14,507 bases of DNA, taken from positions 1-14,507 of the forward strand of contig JADGQH010000055.1 of the NCBI GenBank assembly GCA_017881985.1, in the 5' to 3' direction. Positions 6,239 to 12,982 of the stretch are shown here, piece after piece; position 1 is the stretch's first letter; each line of letters starts with the position of its first letter. The position numbers and the translations under genes are program-made. Below the pieces are notes generated by a model, which searched no databases, was not told the origin of the DNA, and saw only the letters and a program-made list of their open reading frames with translations. This DNA is from Chloroflexota bacterium (GTDB lineage: Bacteria > Chloroflexota > Limnocylindria > Limnocylindrales > CSP1-4).

Positions 6239-7617
6239 AGAGCGACGAGTCCTTCGAGCGCGACGTGCGTGCCTCGCTCCTGGCTTCCACGGACGAGCAC
6301 GCGCCGGACGACCTCGTGGCGCGGATCGGCGAGATCCCTGCCCGGCAGCCGTCTCCATCGGCCGGCAGGGGTGGGCTGCACCTCGCCGCGCGCGCTCTCG
6401 TGAACCTGGCCGCCGCGGCGGTCGTCGTGGTCGCCATCGCGGCGCTGATCGTGACGCGGAACGGGAACCTGCCACCGGGCGGGCAGCCGAGCGGATCGGG
6501 AAGCCTGCCCACGGCCAGCGCTGCGACCGCGACGCCGGCCGCCTCGGCGTCCCCCTCGGTCGCGTCGCCCGCGCCATCCGCGACGCCGATCGGTCCATCG
6601 GCCGTGCCCGCCTCGACCCTCGGGCTGAGCCCCGTCTCGGCGACGTTCGTGTCGGCCACGGACGGCTGGGTGCTGGGGAAGGGCACCTGCTCGAGCGGAT
6701 CCTGCGCGGCGATCATGCGGACCGCCGACGCCGGGCGCACGTGGACACCGATCCCGGCACCCGCCGCATCCATCGTCCCCGGTGGGGGCCAGGGCGCGCC
6801 GGGAATCAGCCGGCTCCGCTTCGCCGACGCGCGCAACGGGTGGGCATACGGGCCCGACCTGTGGGCCACGCACGACGGCGGGGTCACGTGGAACCGCCTC
6901 ACGATCTCCGGGCTGCCGGCGGATGCCGCGGTTGTTGCCCTCGAGGCCGGCAACGGGTCCGTCCACGCTGTTGCGTTCGACGGCCAGGGCTATCGCGTCG
7001 CGACGGGCCCGGTCGGCACGGACGACTTCCGCTTGTCTGCGCTCCGCGTCCCGGTCGGGGCCGGGCCGGTCCCGGCAGTGCAGCTGGTCCTGTCGGGGGC
7101 TGCGGGCTGGCTGCTCGAGAATGACCGGACGGTCGTCGGCGGTGCCCGCCTCGTCAACGGCACCTGGGTCGCCTGGCAGCCGCCGTGCCTGAACGTCGTC
7201 GGCCCGGCCTACCTCGCGGCGTCCAGCGCGACCGAGCTCGCGGCGGCCTGCGACGTGGGGCTCTGGAGCAGCCCGACTGGCAGCCACCTGTTCATCTCGC
7301 ATGACGGTGGCGCCACGTTCGCCGAGGCGGCCACGGCCGTGCCGCTGACCATGAGCGGCCAGATCACCGCGGCGTCGCCATCCGTGATCGTGGTCGGCGG
7401 CACGGACGCGACCGGAGCCGTCCTTGTCGCGACCTTCGATGCCGGGAGGACATGGTCCGTGGTCGGGCGGCTCGGGACGGCCGATCCGGTCGACCTGGGG
7501 TTCACGACACCGACGCAGGGCGTCGTGGTCGCAACCTCCGGCGACGCGCCCGCGACGTTCTGGATGACCCGCGACGGGGGCCGCACGTGGAGCGCCGTCG
7601 GGGCTGCCGGGAGCTGA
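6235..7617 (+). CDS. Putative anti-sigma factor/sensor: single-pass membrane protein with extracytoplasmic Asp-box repeat domain
   Basis: The 460-residue protein has four parts: a cytoplasmic region (1-52, SFERDVRASLLAST...PDDLVARIGEI), one transmembrane helix (about 54-73, rich in Val/Ala), a Ser/Ala/Pro linker (about 80-127), and a domain (about 128-460) with five Asp-box motifs of the type (S/T)xDxGxTW: TADAGRTW (163-170), THDGGVTW (212-219), SHDGGATF (355-362), FDAGRTW (401-407) and TRDGGRTW (445-452). Such repeats form beta-propellers in sialidases, VPS10 and Ycf48/BNR proteins. There is no HxxxCxxC zinc anti-sigma motif. The ATGA overlap with the ECF sigma gene and the small cytoplasmic domain facing it make an anti-sigma role likely, with the propeller as a ligand or stress sensor; this is inference. 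Four cysteines (152, 157, 318, 339) are all on the exported side. The alternative is a secreted BNR-repeat protein merely cotranscribed with the sigma gene. Confidence 0.75.
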   Translation: MKSDESFERDVRASLLASTDEHAPDDLVARIGEIPARQPSPSAGRGGLHLAARALVNLAAAAVVVVAIAALIVTRNGNLPPGGQPSGSGSLPTASAATATPAASASPSVASPAPSATPIGPSAVPASTLGLSPVSATFVSATDGWVLGKGTCSSGSCAAIMRTADAGRTWTPIPAPAASIVPGGGQGAPGISRLRFADARNGWAYGPDLWATHDGGVTWNRLTISGLPADAAVVALEAGNGSVHAVAFDGQGYRVATGPVGTDDFRLSALRVPVGAGPVPAVQLVLSGAAGWLLENDRTVVGGARLVNGTWVAWQPPCLNVVGPAYLAASSATELAAACDVGLWSSPTGSHLFISHDGGATFAEAATAVPLTMSGQITAASPSVIVVGGTDATGAVLVATFDAGRTWSVVGRLGTADPVDLGFTTPTQGVVVATSGDAPATFWMTRDGGRTWSAVGAAGS

Positions 7618-7662
7618 TCGTCGATGCTGGAGGCGGGACCGACGGCCCGGGCTCGGCCGACG

Positions 7663-7684
7663 CCGGGCGCTGGCCGACGCCCGG
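7663..7684. terminator. Weak hairpin between convergent genes, possible bidirectional terminator
   Basis: CCGGGCG (7663-7669) pairs with CGCCCGG (7678-7684) around an 8-base loop, in the 94-bp gap between the convergent Asp-box protein and oxidoreductase genes. There is no T-tract on either side, and such GC hairpins are frequent by chance at this composition. A direct repeat GGCCGACGCC (7654-7663 and 7672-7681) overlaps it. Confidence 0.25.
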
Positions 7685-7711
7685 GCGGCTCCGCCGTCGC
7701 CGGCCGCTCCC

Positions 7712-9331
7712 TCAGGCCACCATCACGAGGATTCGGTGGTGCCCGCGGGCTCCGTCGGGGGCGGGATCGGAGAGCTGGTCCGTCTGGACGTCCCCGCTGC
7801 TGTCCGTCGCGCGAACCTCCAGGTTGTGCGCGCCGGGCGTGGTGGTCCAGGCCAGCGTCCACTGGACCCAGGTTGCCGTCGAGATCGGCCGGCTGATCCG
7901 GGCCGCCTGCCAGGGTCCGTTGTCGATCCGGACCTCGACCCGCGTAACCCCGCGGTCCGGCGCCCAGGCGACGCCGGCGATGTCGACCACGCCCGATCGC
8001 ACGGTGGCGCCATCGGTCGGCACGTCGATCCGCGATTGCGTCAGGATCGGCGCGTCCTTGGCCCAGCCGAGGGGCACCCAGTAGCCATCGACCGCCTCGC
8101 GGGTCGTCAGCTGGATCTCCGACAGCCACTTGGTCGCCGAGACGTAGCCGTACAGGCCCGGGACGATGAGGCGGGCCGGGAAGCCGTGGTTGGTCGGCAG
8201 CGGCTGGCGGTTCATGCCGACCGCGATCATCGGCTCCCGCTCGGGCGCCATCGCCCAGGCCGTCGGGAACCCCACCGTGAAGCCGTCGACCGACCGCCCG
8301 ACGATCTGCGTCGCCCCCGGCTGGACGCCTGCACTCTCCAGGACGTCCTTGAGGCGCACGCCGGTCCAGAGGGCATTCCCCACGAGGTGGTCGCCGACCT
8401 TGTTGGAGACGCACGCGATCGTGACGTACTGCTCGTAGAGCGGCATCGCGAGCAGCTCGTCGTAGGTGAACGTCAGTGGATGCGCGATCATGCCGGTGAC
8501 GTCCAGCTTCCAGGTGGCGGGGTCGACCCGCGGTGCCAGCAGGGCGGTGTCGATCTTGTAGAAGTCTCCGTTCGGGATCACGAGCGGTGTGATGCCCGGG
8601 ACCGCCAGCGCCTGGTCGACGGCGAGCGGCGGCACCGCGAGGAGCGGCGCGGGGATCTTCGAGGAGCTCACGACCGCGTCGGCATGGTGCATGTCGATGA
8701 GCGACCGGCCGACGCCACCCGCGACGATGACGCCGCCGAGCGTTCCCGCGCTCGCGATCAGGAACCGGCGACGGGTCCACTCGGGGCTCCGGAAGGCCGC
8801 CTCGGGATCGTCGGTCCCGCCCCGGGCGGCGGCCGTGCTCGCGAGCCCGAGCAGGCCGAGCAGCGCGACGAGGCCGGCGATCACCGCGACGGCGGCATTG
8901 CCGACGGCGAGCGCCTGGGACGCGAGCGGATCCCGGAGCGCGGCCGCGCCCGCGAGGAGCCCGAACGCCGCGAACGCGACGACCCCGAGCCAGCGGCGTC
9001 GTGCCGCGAGGATGCCGGCGAGGGCGGCGACGATCACGGCTGCGACGACCACGAGGACGTTCAGCGCGAGCTTGTCGTTCGTGCCGAAGAGGTTGACGAC
9101 GAGATCCTTGGCGCCTGGTGGTTGCAGGCTGATCACCAGCGACCCGATCGCCGCGACCAGCGAGGGCGCGCCCTGGGCAAGGCCCGCGACAAGCTCGGAC
9201 GCCGCGATCGCGACGCCCGCCGCGAGGGCGCCTGCGACGGCGGCGGGCCAGACTCCGGCCAGCGACCGGCGAGAGCCGCTCACGCGGCCGGGAGCTCGAG
9301 CTGCGGCGCGCGGATCCCCCCTGTCTGCCAT
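7712..9331 (-). CDS. Membrane-anchored molybdopterin oxidoreductase (sulfite oxidase/MsrP superfamily)
   Basis: The 539-residue protein combines an N-terminal membrane region with a catalytic part. Residues 27-165 contain about four to five hydrophobic helices. Then TRRRFLIASAGTLGGVIVAGG (about 186-206) resembles a twin-arginine signal-anchor followed by a last helix. The oxidoreductase Moco-binding domain (about 245-412) has the likely molybdenum-ligand Cys307 in VTIACVSNKVGDHLVGN, plus NHGFPARLIVPGLYGYVSATKW (381-402) with conserved Arg387. The C-terminal domain (about 430-539) is the Ig-like Mo-co dimerisation domain, as in sulfite oxidase (GVAWAPDRGVTRVEVRIDNGPW). The catalytic domain is probably outside the membrane. 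The electron partner is unknown: no haem or cytochrome gene is adjacent. A candidate -10 (TAGGGT) ends 6 bases before ATG, suggesting a leaderless mRNA. The gene converges on the sigma/anti-sigma pair. Confidence 0.87.
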   Translation of the reverse strand: MADRGDPRAAARAPGRVSGSRRSLAGVWPAAVAGALAAGVAIAASELVAGLAQGAPSLVAAIGSLVISLQPPGAKDLVVNLFGTNDKLALNVLVVVAAVIVAALAGILAARRRWLGVVAFAAFGLLAGAAALRDPLASQALAVGNAAVAVIAGLVALLGLLGLASTAAARGGTDDPEAAFRSPEWTRRRFLIASAGTLGGVIVAGGVGRSLIDMHHADAVVSSSKIPAPLLAVPPLAVDQALAVPGITPLVIPNGDFYKIDTALLAPRVDPATWKLDVTGMIAHPLTFTYDELLAMPLYEQYVTIACVSNKVGDHLVGNALWTGVRLKDVLESAGVQPGATQIVGRSVDGFTVGFPTAWAMAPEREPMIAVGMNRQPLPTNHGFPARLIVPGLYGYVSATKWLSEIQLTTREAVDGYWVPLGWAKDAPILTQSRIDVPTDGATVRSGVVDIAGVAWAPDRGVTRVEVRIDNGPWQAARISRPISTATWVQWTLAWTTTPGAHNLEVRATDSSGDVQTDQLSDPAPDGARGHHRILVMVA

Positions 9332-9337
9332 CGTCCC

Positions 9338-9343
9338 ACCCTA
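9338..9343 (-). promoter_or_regulatory. Candidate -10 element (TAGGGT) for the molybdopterin oxidoreductase, leaderless spacing
   Basis: On the minus strand TAGGGT fits TANNNT and is separated from the ATG at 9331 by six bases (GGGACG), so the start codon would coincide with the transcription start. No Shine-Dalgarno independent of this box is evident and no clear -35 hexamer is seen. Confidence 0.4.
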
Positions 9344-9431
9344 GCGCGCGATTGTGACGGCCCGATGTCGGCGACCGGCATGTGCAATCTTCAGAGCAGC
9401 CCGTCCACCTGCATGATCCAGCGGTTCCGGG

Positions 9432-9809
9432 TCACGCACGATCCACCCACGTGGCCCGCCACTCGGGCGCTAGGAACGGCCTTGTCCAGTAGGCAGTCTC
9501 GCGGACGATCCGGCCGTCGCGGCACTCGAAGATGAAGACGACCTGGTACGTCTCGGTGCCATAGTCGAGCACCGCCTCCATGGTCACCAGGTCGCCCGAC
9601 GAGACGGTGCGGTAGGGGGTGATGGTCGGGAGCGACGGGAACGCGCGGTAGATGCCCTGGCGGTTCTCCCTGCCCCGGATGATCTCGCCGGACTGCGGCC
9701 AGGAGAGGACGGAGTCGTCGACGAACACCTCGTTCATGACGTCGACGTCCTTCGCGTTGAGGCCCGCCACCAGGCGTTCAACGGCGCGCACGTTGTCGGC
9801 TTCGCCCAT
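9432..9809 (-). CDS. NTF2-like/SnoaL-like family protein
   Basis: The 125-residue protein has the pattern of the cone-shaped NTF2-like fold: N-terminal helices (NVRAVERLVAGLNAKDVDVMNEVF, about 6-29), then DDSVLSW, a GxxxIRGRENRQGIYRAFPSLP helix-loop (41-61), and four strands ending ECRDGRIVRETAYWTRPF (95-112). Members include ester cyclases, isomerases, limonene-epoxide-hydrolase-like enzymes and non-catalytic ligand binders, so no reaction can be assigned. It is probably cytosolic, with no signal peptide. I chose the ATG at 9809 because AGGAAGGGGGG lies about 8 bases before it and the fold begins there; a longer in-frame reading to 10067 would overlap the divergent flavoenzyme gene and adds only Arg/Pro-rich sequence. 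It is 100 bases upstream of the molybdopterin oxidoreductase, which has its own promoter candidate. Confidence 0.8.
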   Translation of the reverse strand: MGEADNVRAVERLVAGLNAKDVDVMNEVFVDDSVLSWPQSGEIIRGRENRQGIYRAFPSLPTITPYRTVSSGDLVTMEAVLDYGTETYQVVFIFECRDGRIVRETAYWTRPFLAPEWRATWVDRA

Positions 9810-9917
9810 CGGGCGACCCCCCTTCCTGTCGAACGCCGGACGTCGCGGGTCCGGTCGCGGTCCCGCCGCGGCGCCCGCCGGCGAGCTCCGCTTCCGCGAT
9901 CGTACGCCGGAGCCGCC

Positions 9918-9930
9918 CGAACGTCGTTCG
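9918..9930. promoter_or_regulatory. Perfect 13-bp palindrome CGAACG-T-CGTTCG in a divergent intergenic region
   Basis: The arms CGAACG (9918-9923) and CGTTCG (9925-9930) are exact reverse complements around one base. The site is midway between the divergent NTF2-like and flavoenzyme genes, the usual place for an operator controlling either. It resembles a Gram-positive LexA box but has three central bases instead of four, so another dimeric regulator is as likely. Confidence 0.4.
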
Positions 9931-9991
9931 TGGCGGTCGGCCGGGGTCGTCGGCGCATCCGACGTCGCTCGCCGGCATCGCCGGCCCGCGA

Positions 9992-9997
9992 TACCCT
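9992..9997 (+). promoter_or_regulatory. Candidate -10 element (TACCCT) for the flavoenzyme-glycosyltransferase pair
   Basis: TACCCT matches TANNNT and is the same hexamer as that before the P-loop gene at 12195. Transcription would start near 10004, leaving a leader of about 45 bases with AGGGGG (10039-10044) as Shine-Dalgarno, six bases before the ATG at 10051. No clear -35 is seen. Confidence 0.35.
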
Positions 9998-10050
9998 GAC
10001 GCCCGAACGGCCGGCGGATCCAGCCGGATCCGGGTCGCAGGGGGTTCGGC

Positions 10051-11310
10051 ATGCGGAGCATCGACACGCTGGTGGTCGGCGGGGGTCAGGCCGGCCTCGC
10101 GTCCAGCTACCACCTCCGGCGACGCGGCGTCGATCACGTGGTGCTGGAGGCGGGCCGGATTGGCGAGAGCTGGCGCAGCCGGCGCTGGGACTCCTTCACG
10201 CTCGTGAGCCCGAACTGGATGATCGCCCTGCCGGACCTCCCGGCCGGGGTCGGCGGCAGCGGCGATCCCGACGGCTACCTGCCGCGAGCGGAGATCGTCG
10301 GGATGCTGGCGGCCTGGGCAGCCGCGCTCGCCGCACCGGTCTATGAGGGGGTGACGGTCACGTCGGTGACGCGTGACCCGGGCGGAAGCGGGTTCGTCGT
10401 CGAAACCACCGATGGGCCGTGGCGCGCCGGGCGCGTGATCGCGGCCACCGGGGTGTACCGGACGCCGACCCGGCCCCCGTTCGCGGCCGACCTGTCGGCA
10501 TCGATCGCGCAGCTCGACGCGACAGCCTATCGAAACCCCGAGGCCCTGGCCCCGGGCTCGGTCCTGGTCGTCGGGAGCGGGCAGTCGGGCTGCCAGGTCG
10601 TCGAGGATCTCCTGCTCGCCGGTCGCGACGTGTACTTGAGCGTGGGGAGCGCCGGTCGCTTCATTCGCCGCTACCGGGGCAGGGACTGCTTCCGGTGGCT
10701 CGACGCGACCGGCTTCTTCGAACTCACCGAGGCCGATCTGGAGGACCCGCGCGGCCGCCGGGCGCCGAACGCGCACATCACCGGCGCCCGCGGTGGGCAT
10801 ACGATCAACCTGCACCGGTTCGCGCACGACGGGGTGCGCCTGCTCGGCCGGATCGAGGGCGCCGCAGGCGGGCGCCTTCGCGTCGCCCCCGACCTCCATG
10901 CCCGCCTGGCCGGGGCGGACGCGATCGCCGCGAAGTTCCGGCGGGCCGTCGACGAGCAGGTCGAACGCGCCGGATTGGCCGTCCCAGGCCCGGAGGACAC
11001 GGACGACTACCCCGGTGACGACGGGTTTCGCGTGCCCCAGCTCGACGGGCTCGACCTGGGTGCGGCCGGGATCACGAGCGTGATCTGGGCCTGCGGCCTC
11101 GTGCCGGACTTCTCCTACCTCCGCCTGCAGGTCTTCGGCGGCGACGGCTGGCCGATCCACGACGGCGGCATCACCCGCGAATCGGGGCTCGGGTTCGTGG
11201 GTCTCCGCTTCCAGACCTCGCGGAGATCGGACCTGCTCTCCGGCGTGGTGGCGGACGCCGGGCGCGTCGTGGACCGGCTCCTCGACGCGCGTCGCGAGGT
11301 GCCGCGCTGA
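10051..11310 (+). CDS. FAD/NAD(P)-dependent flavin monooxygenase-like oxidoreductase
   Basis: The 419-residue protein has two dinucleotide-binding motifs: VVGGGQAGLA (8-17) for FAD and VVGSGQSGCQVVEDLL (173-188) for NADPH. Between them is the ATGVYRTP signature (132-139) seen in flavin-containing monooxygenases and their CzcO-like relatives; WDSFTLVSPNW (46-56) and QTSRRSDLLSGV (388-399) are also typical. It should use NADPH and O2 to oxidise a small soft nucleophile (N, S or a ketone) in the cytoplasm; the substrate is unknown. About 90 residues (220-315, GFFELTEADL...ARGGHTINLHRFAHDGVRLLGRI) form the substrate region. It has a good Shine-Dalgarno (AGGGGG) six bases before ATG. Its last codons hold the likely Shine-Dalgarno and start of the downstream glycosyltransferase, so the two are coupled. 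Confidence 0.87.
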   Translation: MRSIDTLVVGGGQAGLASSYHLRRRGVDHVVLEAGRIGESWRSRRWDSFTLVSPNWMIALPDLPAGVGGSGDPDGYLPRAEIVGMLAAWAAALAAPVYEGVTVTSVTRDPGGSGFVVETTDGPWRAGRVIAATGVYRTPTRPPFAADLSASIAQLDATAYRNPEALAPGSVLVVGSGQSGCQVVEDLLLAGRDVYLSVGSAGRFIRRYRGRDCFRWLDATGFFELTEADLEDPRGRRAPNAHITGARGGHTINLHRFAHDGVRLLGRIEGAAGGRLRVAPDLHARLAGADAIAAKFRRAVDEQVERAGLAVPGPEDTDDYPGDDGFRVPQLDGLDLGAAGITSVIWACGLVPDFSYLRLQVFGGDGWPIHDGGITRESGLGFVGLRFQTSRRSDLLSGVVADAGRVVDRLLDARREVPR

Positions 11311-12038
11311 GCGGGGAGCCGGCCGGCGCCAGGGGCGACGCCCGGTTCGACGGCCCGCTCCCGGGCCGCGTCCTCGTCGTGGTCCCGGCCTTCAACGAGG
11401 CAGGGCAGATCGGGGCCGTCGTGCGCCGGGCGCTCGTCCACCTGCCCGTGCTCGTGGTCGACGACGGGTCGACGGACGCCACCGCGGCCGAGGGCGAGGA
11501 GGCGGGCGCCAGCGTCCTTATCCAGCGCCCGAACCAGGGCAAGGGCGCCGCGTTGCGCGCCGGGTTCCGCTGGGCGCTCGAACGCGGCTTCGACGCGGTT
11601 GTGACGCTCGACGGCGACGGCCAGCACGATCCCGCCTCGATCCCCGCCTTCCTGACGGCGCGGACCGTCGCCGGCGATGCGCTGGTCATCGGCTGCCGTG
11701 ACTTCCGGCGGATGCCGGTGTCGCGCAGGCTGGCCAACTCCGTCGGCGGCCGTGCGTTCTCGTGGGCCGTCGGCCGCGACATCCCCGACAACCAGTCGGG
11801 GTATCGACTGATCGACCGGCGGCTGATGGTCGCCCTGCTGGCCAGCCGGGAGACCGGCTTCGCGTTCGAGGTCGAGATGATCACCACCTGCATCCGCGGC
11901 GGCTGGCCGATGGCGTGGGTGCCGATCGGCACGATCTACGGGGCCGAGTCCAGCCACATTCGGCCCCTGCCGCACCTGGTGAGCTTCGTTCGTGTCGTTC
12001 GGGAGGCACGACGAACGGTTCGGCTGCCGCTCCCGTAG
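11307..12038 (+). CDS. GT2-family (GT-A fold) glycosyltransferase, probably CTG start
   Basis: The product is 243 residues if it starts at CTG 11307. Motifs are those of family 2 glycosyltransferases of the dolichyl/polyprenyl-phosphate type: VVPAFNE (25-31), VVDDGSTD (50-57), PNQGKGAALRAGF (75-87), LDGDGQHDP (101-109, the metal-binding DxD), and a QSGYRLIDRR segment in the acceptor region. There is no C-terminal transmembrane segment, so it is a short soluble or peripheral form; it probably transfers a sugar from a nucleotide donor to a lipid phosphate. Start choice: the frame has no ATG, GTG or TTG between 11307 and 11379. Starting at GTG 11379 would delete the first beta strand (RVLVV). 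CTG 11307 has GAGGT (11296-11300) six bases upstream and overlaps the flavoenzyme stop (CTGA). Confidence 0.85.
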   Translation: MSGEPAGARGDARFDGPLPGRVLVVVPAFNEAGQIGAVVRRALVHLPVLVVDDGSTDATAAEGEEAGASVLIQRPNQGKGAALRAGFRWALERGFDAVVTLDGDGQHDPASIPAFLTARTVAGDALVIGCRDFRRMPVSRRLANSVGGRAFSWAVGRDIPDNQSGYRLIDRRLMVALLASRETGFAFEVEMITTCIRGGWPMAWVPIGTIYGAESSHIRPLPHLVSFVRVVREARRTVRLPLP

Positions 12039-12194
12039 CCGGAGTCGGTCGGCGTCGGGCGCCCGGCGTGGGCGGGAGTGGCTCCCAGCCTGGGTCGGCG
12101 GCCGTTGCACGGACGGCGGCATGGGCGGCATCCGGGCCGAGCGGCTCAGCGCTGCGACCGGCGCGGGCACCCCGCGTGGCCCGGTCCCGCGGCC

Positions 12195-12200
12195 TACCCT
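12195..12200 (+). promoter_or_regulatory. Candidate -10 element (TACCCT) for the P-loop NTPase gene, leaderless spacing
   Basis: TACCCT fits TANNNT and ends eight bases before the ATG at 12209, so transcription would start on or next to the start codon. No Shine-Dalgarno is present before this ATG. It follows 156 bases of intergenic sequence in which I see no gene. Confidence 0.42.
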
Positions 12201-12208
12201 TTGCGACG

Positions 12209-12868
12209 ATGCCCCGCCCCAGGACCGCCCGCGTTCCATCGGCCGCCCCGGTCGCCGCTCCAGGAGCCCCGGCCCGCTGGCCGCGATCGGCAAAGGTCGC
12301 CTTCATCGGCTCGCACGGGATCCGCAAGACAAGCGCCGTTCTTGCGTTCGCGGCGACGGTCCAGCGTGCCGGCTGCTCCGCGGAGCTGGCCCGCGAGGTC
12401 GTTCGCGACAACCCGCTCGGGATCAACGAGGGCGCCACCGGCGAAGCGCAGCTGTGGGTCCTCGTCTCGCAGATCCGGCAGGAGCTCGAGCTGGCCCGCA
12501 AGGCCGACGTCCTCGTGACCGATCGTGGCGTGATGGACAACTTCGGCTACTACCTTCGGGCCTGCGGCGGGGCCGACCGGTACGCGGTGGAGTCGCTCGT
12601 CCGCAGCTGGTCCGGGACGTACGACCTGGTTGTCCGGCTGCTGCCGGACATCGAGCTCCAGCCGGATGGGGTCCGGAGCACGAATGACGCGTTCCGCGAC
12701 GAGGTCGAGGAGATCCTCGATCGCGTCCTGCCGACGCTGGTGCAGACGGGCCGGCTCGTCACGCTCCGCGCGTCGGAGGTGACGAGCCGCTACGACTGGT
12801 GGGCGTTGCTGGAGCGCCTGGCCGCGTCCGTCGGCGCGGTGATCCGCCCGCCGACGATCTGGACGTAG
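12209..12868 (+). CDS. P-loop NTPase with variant Walker A (GSHGIRKTS), AAA_28/NadR-kinase-like
   Basis: The 219-residue protein has an Ala/Pro/Arg-rich N-terminus (1-28), then VAFIGSHGIRKTS (30-42), a Walker A in which the usual GxGK glycine is replaced by Arg. Next come ELAREVVRDNPLGINEGATGEAQLWVL (59-85), a Walker B-like DVLVTDRGVMDN (100-111), and LVVRLLPDIELQPDGVRSTNDAFRDEV (140-166). The order and spacing resemble the AAA_28/NadR ATP-binding kinase group and deoxynucleoside-kinase-like folds, with DRxxxDN in the position of a lid/catalytic motif. I recall a GSHGxRKT form in other bacterial and archaeal ATP-binding proteins, so the change is probably a family trait rather than decay. Substrate and role are unknown; a small-molecule kinase or signalling ATPase are both possible. 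I chose ATG 12209 because of the leaderless-type -10 box; an in-frame extension to 11762 would overlap the glycosyltransferase and has no domain. Confidence 0.75.
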   Translation: MPRPRTARVPSAAPVAAPGAPARWPRSAKVAFIGSHGIRKTSAVLAFAATVQRAGCSAELAREVVRDNPLGINEGATGEAQLWVLVSQIRQELELARKADVLVTDRGVMDNFGYYLRACGGADRYAVESLVRSWSGTYDLVVRLLPDIELQPDGVRSTNDAFRDEVEEILDRVLPTLVQTGRLVTLRASEVTSRYDWWALLERLAASVGAVIRPPTIWT

Positions 12869-12900
12869 CGGGCGGCGCAATCCGCTCGGCGGCGCGAACT

Positions 12901-12949
12901 GCCCAGCGGCCTCGCGACCCGCCGGCCCAGCGGCATCGCGAACCGACCA
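12901..12949. repeat. Two tandem 24-bp repeats between convergent genes
   Basis: A unit beginning GCCCAGCGGC at 12901-12924 recurs at 12925-12948 with three differences, and GCCCAGCG appears again near 12953. It fills part of the 114-bp gap between the convergent P-loop and glycosidase genes. No ORF or clear terminator is seen there. Confidence 0.5.
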
Positions 12950-12982
12950 GCCGCCCAGCGCCGGCGCCTCGGCCGCCAGCCC

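Noticed and set aside
7736..9535. 599-codon open frame on the plus strand opposite the molybdopterin oxidoreductase
   Set aside because: The composition is Arg/Asp-rich and repetitive, with no motifs; the minus-strand gene has complete Moco features.
9918..9930. Reading of the palindrome as a LexA/SOS box
   Set aside because: Gram-positive LexA sites have four bases between CGAAC and GTTCG; here there are three, and neither neighbour is an SOS gene.
9810..10067. N-terminal extension of the NTF2-like protein
   Set aside because: It adds an Arg/Pro-rich stretch, overlaps the divergent flavoenzyme gene and ignores a strong Shine-Dalgarno at the internal ATG.
11988..12020. CGTTCG/CGAACG inverted repeats near the 3' end of the glycosyltransferase gene
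   Set aside because: The stem is interrupted, it lies inside coding sequence and no T-tract follows; chance is likely at this base composition.
12074..12086. GGGAG-TGG-CTCCC hairpin after the glycosyltransferase gene
   Set aside because: The stem is only five pairs and there is no T-tract; too weak to list as a terminator.
11762..12208. N-terminal extension of the P-loop protein into the glycosyltransferase gene
   Set aside because: No domain is present in the extension, and a -10 box sits just before the ATG at 12209.
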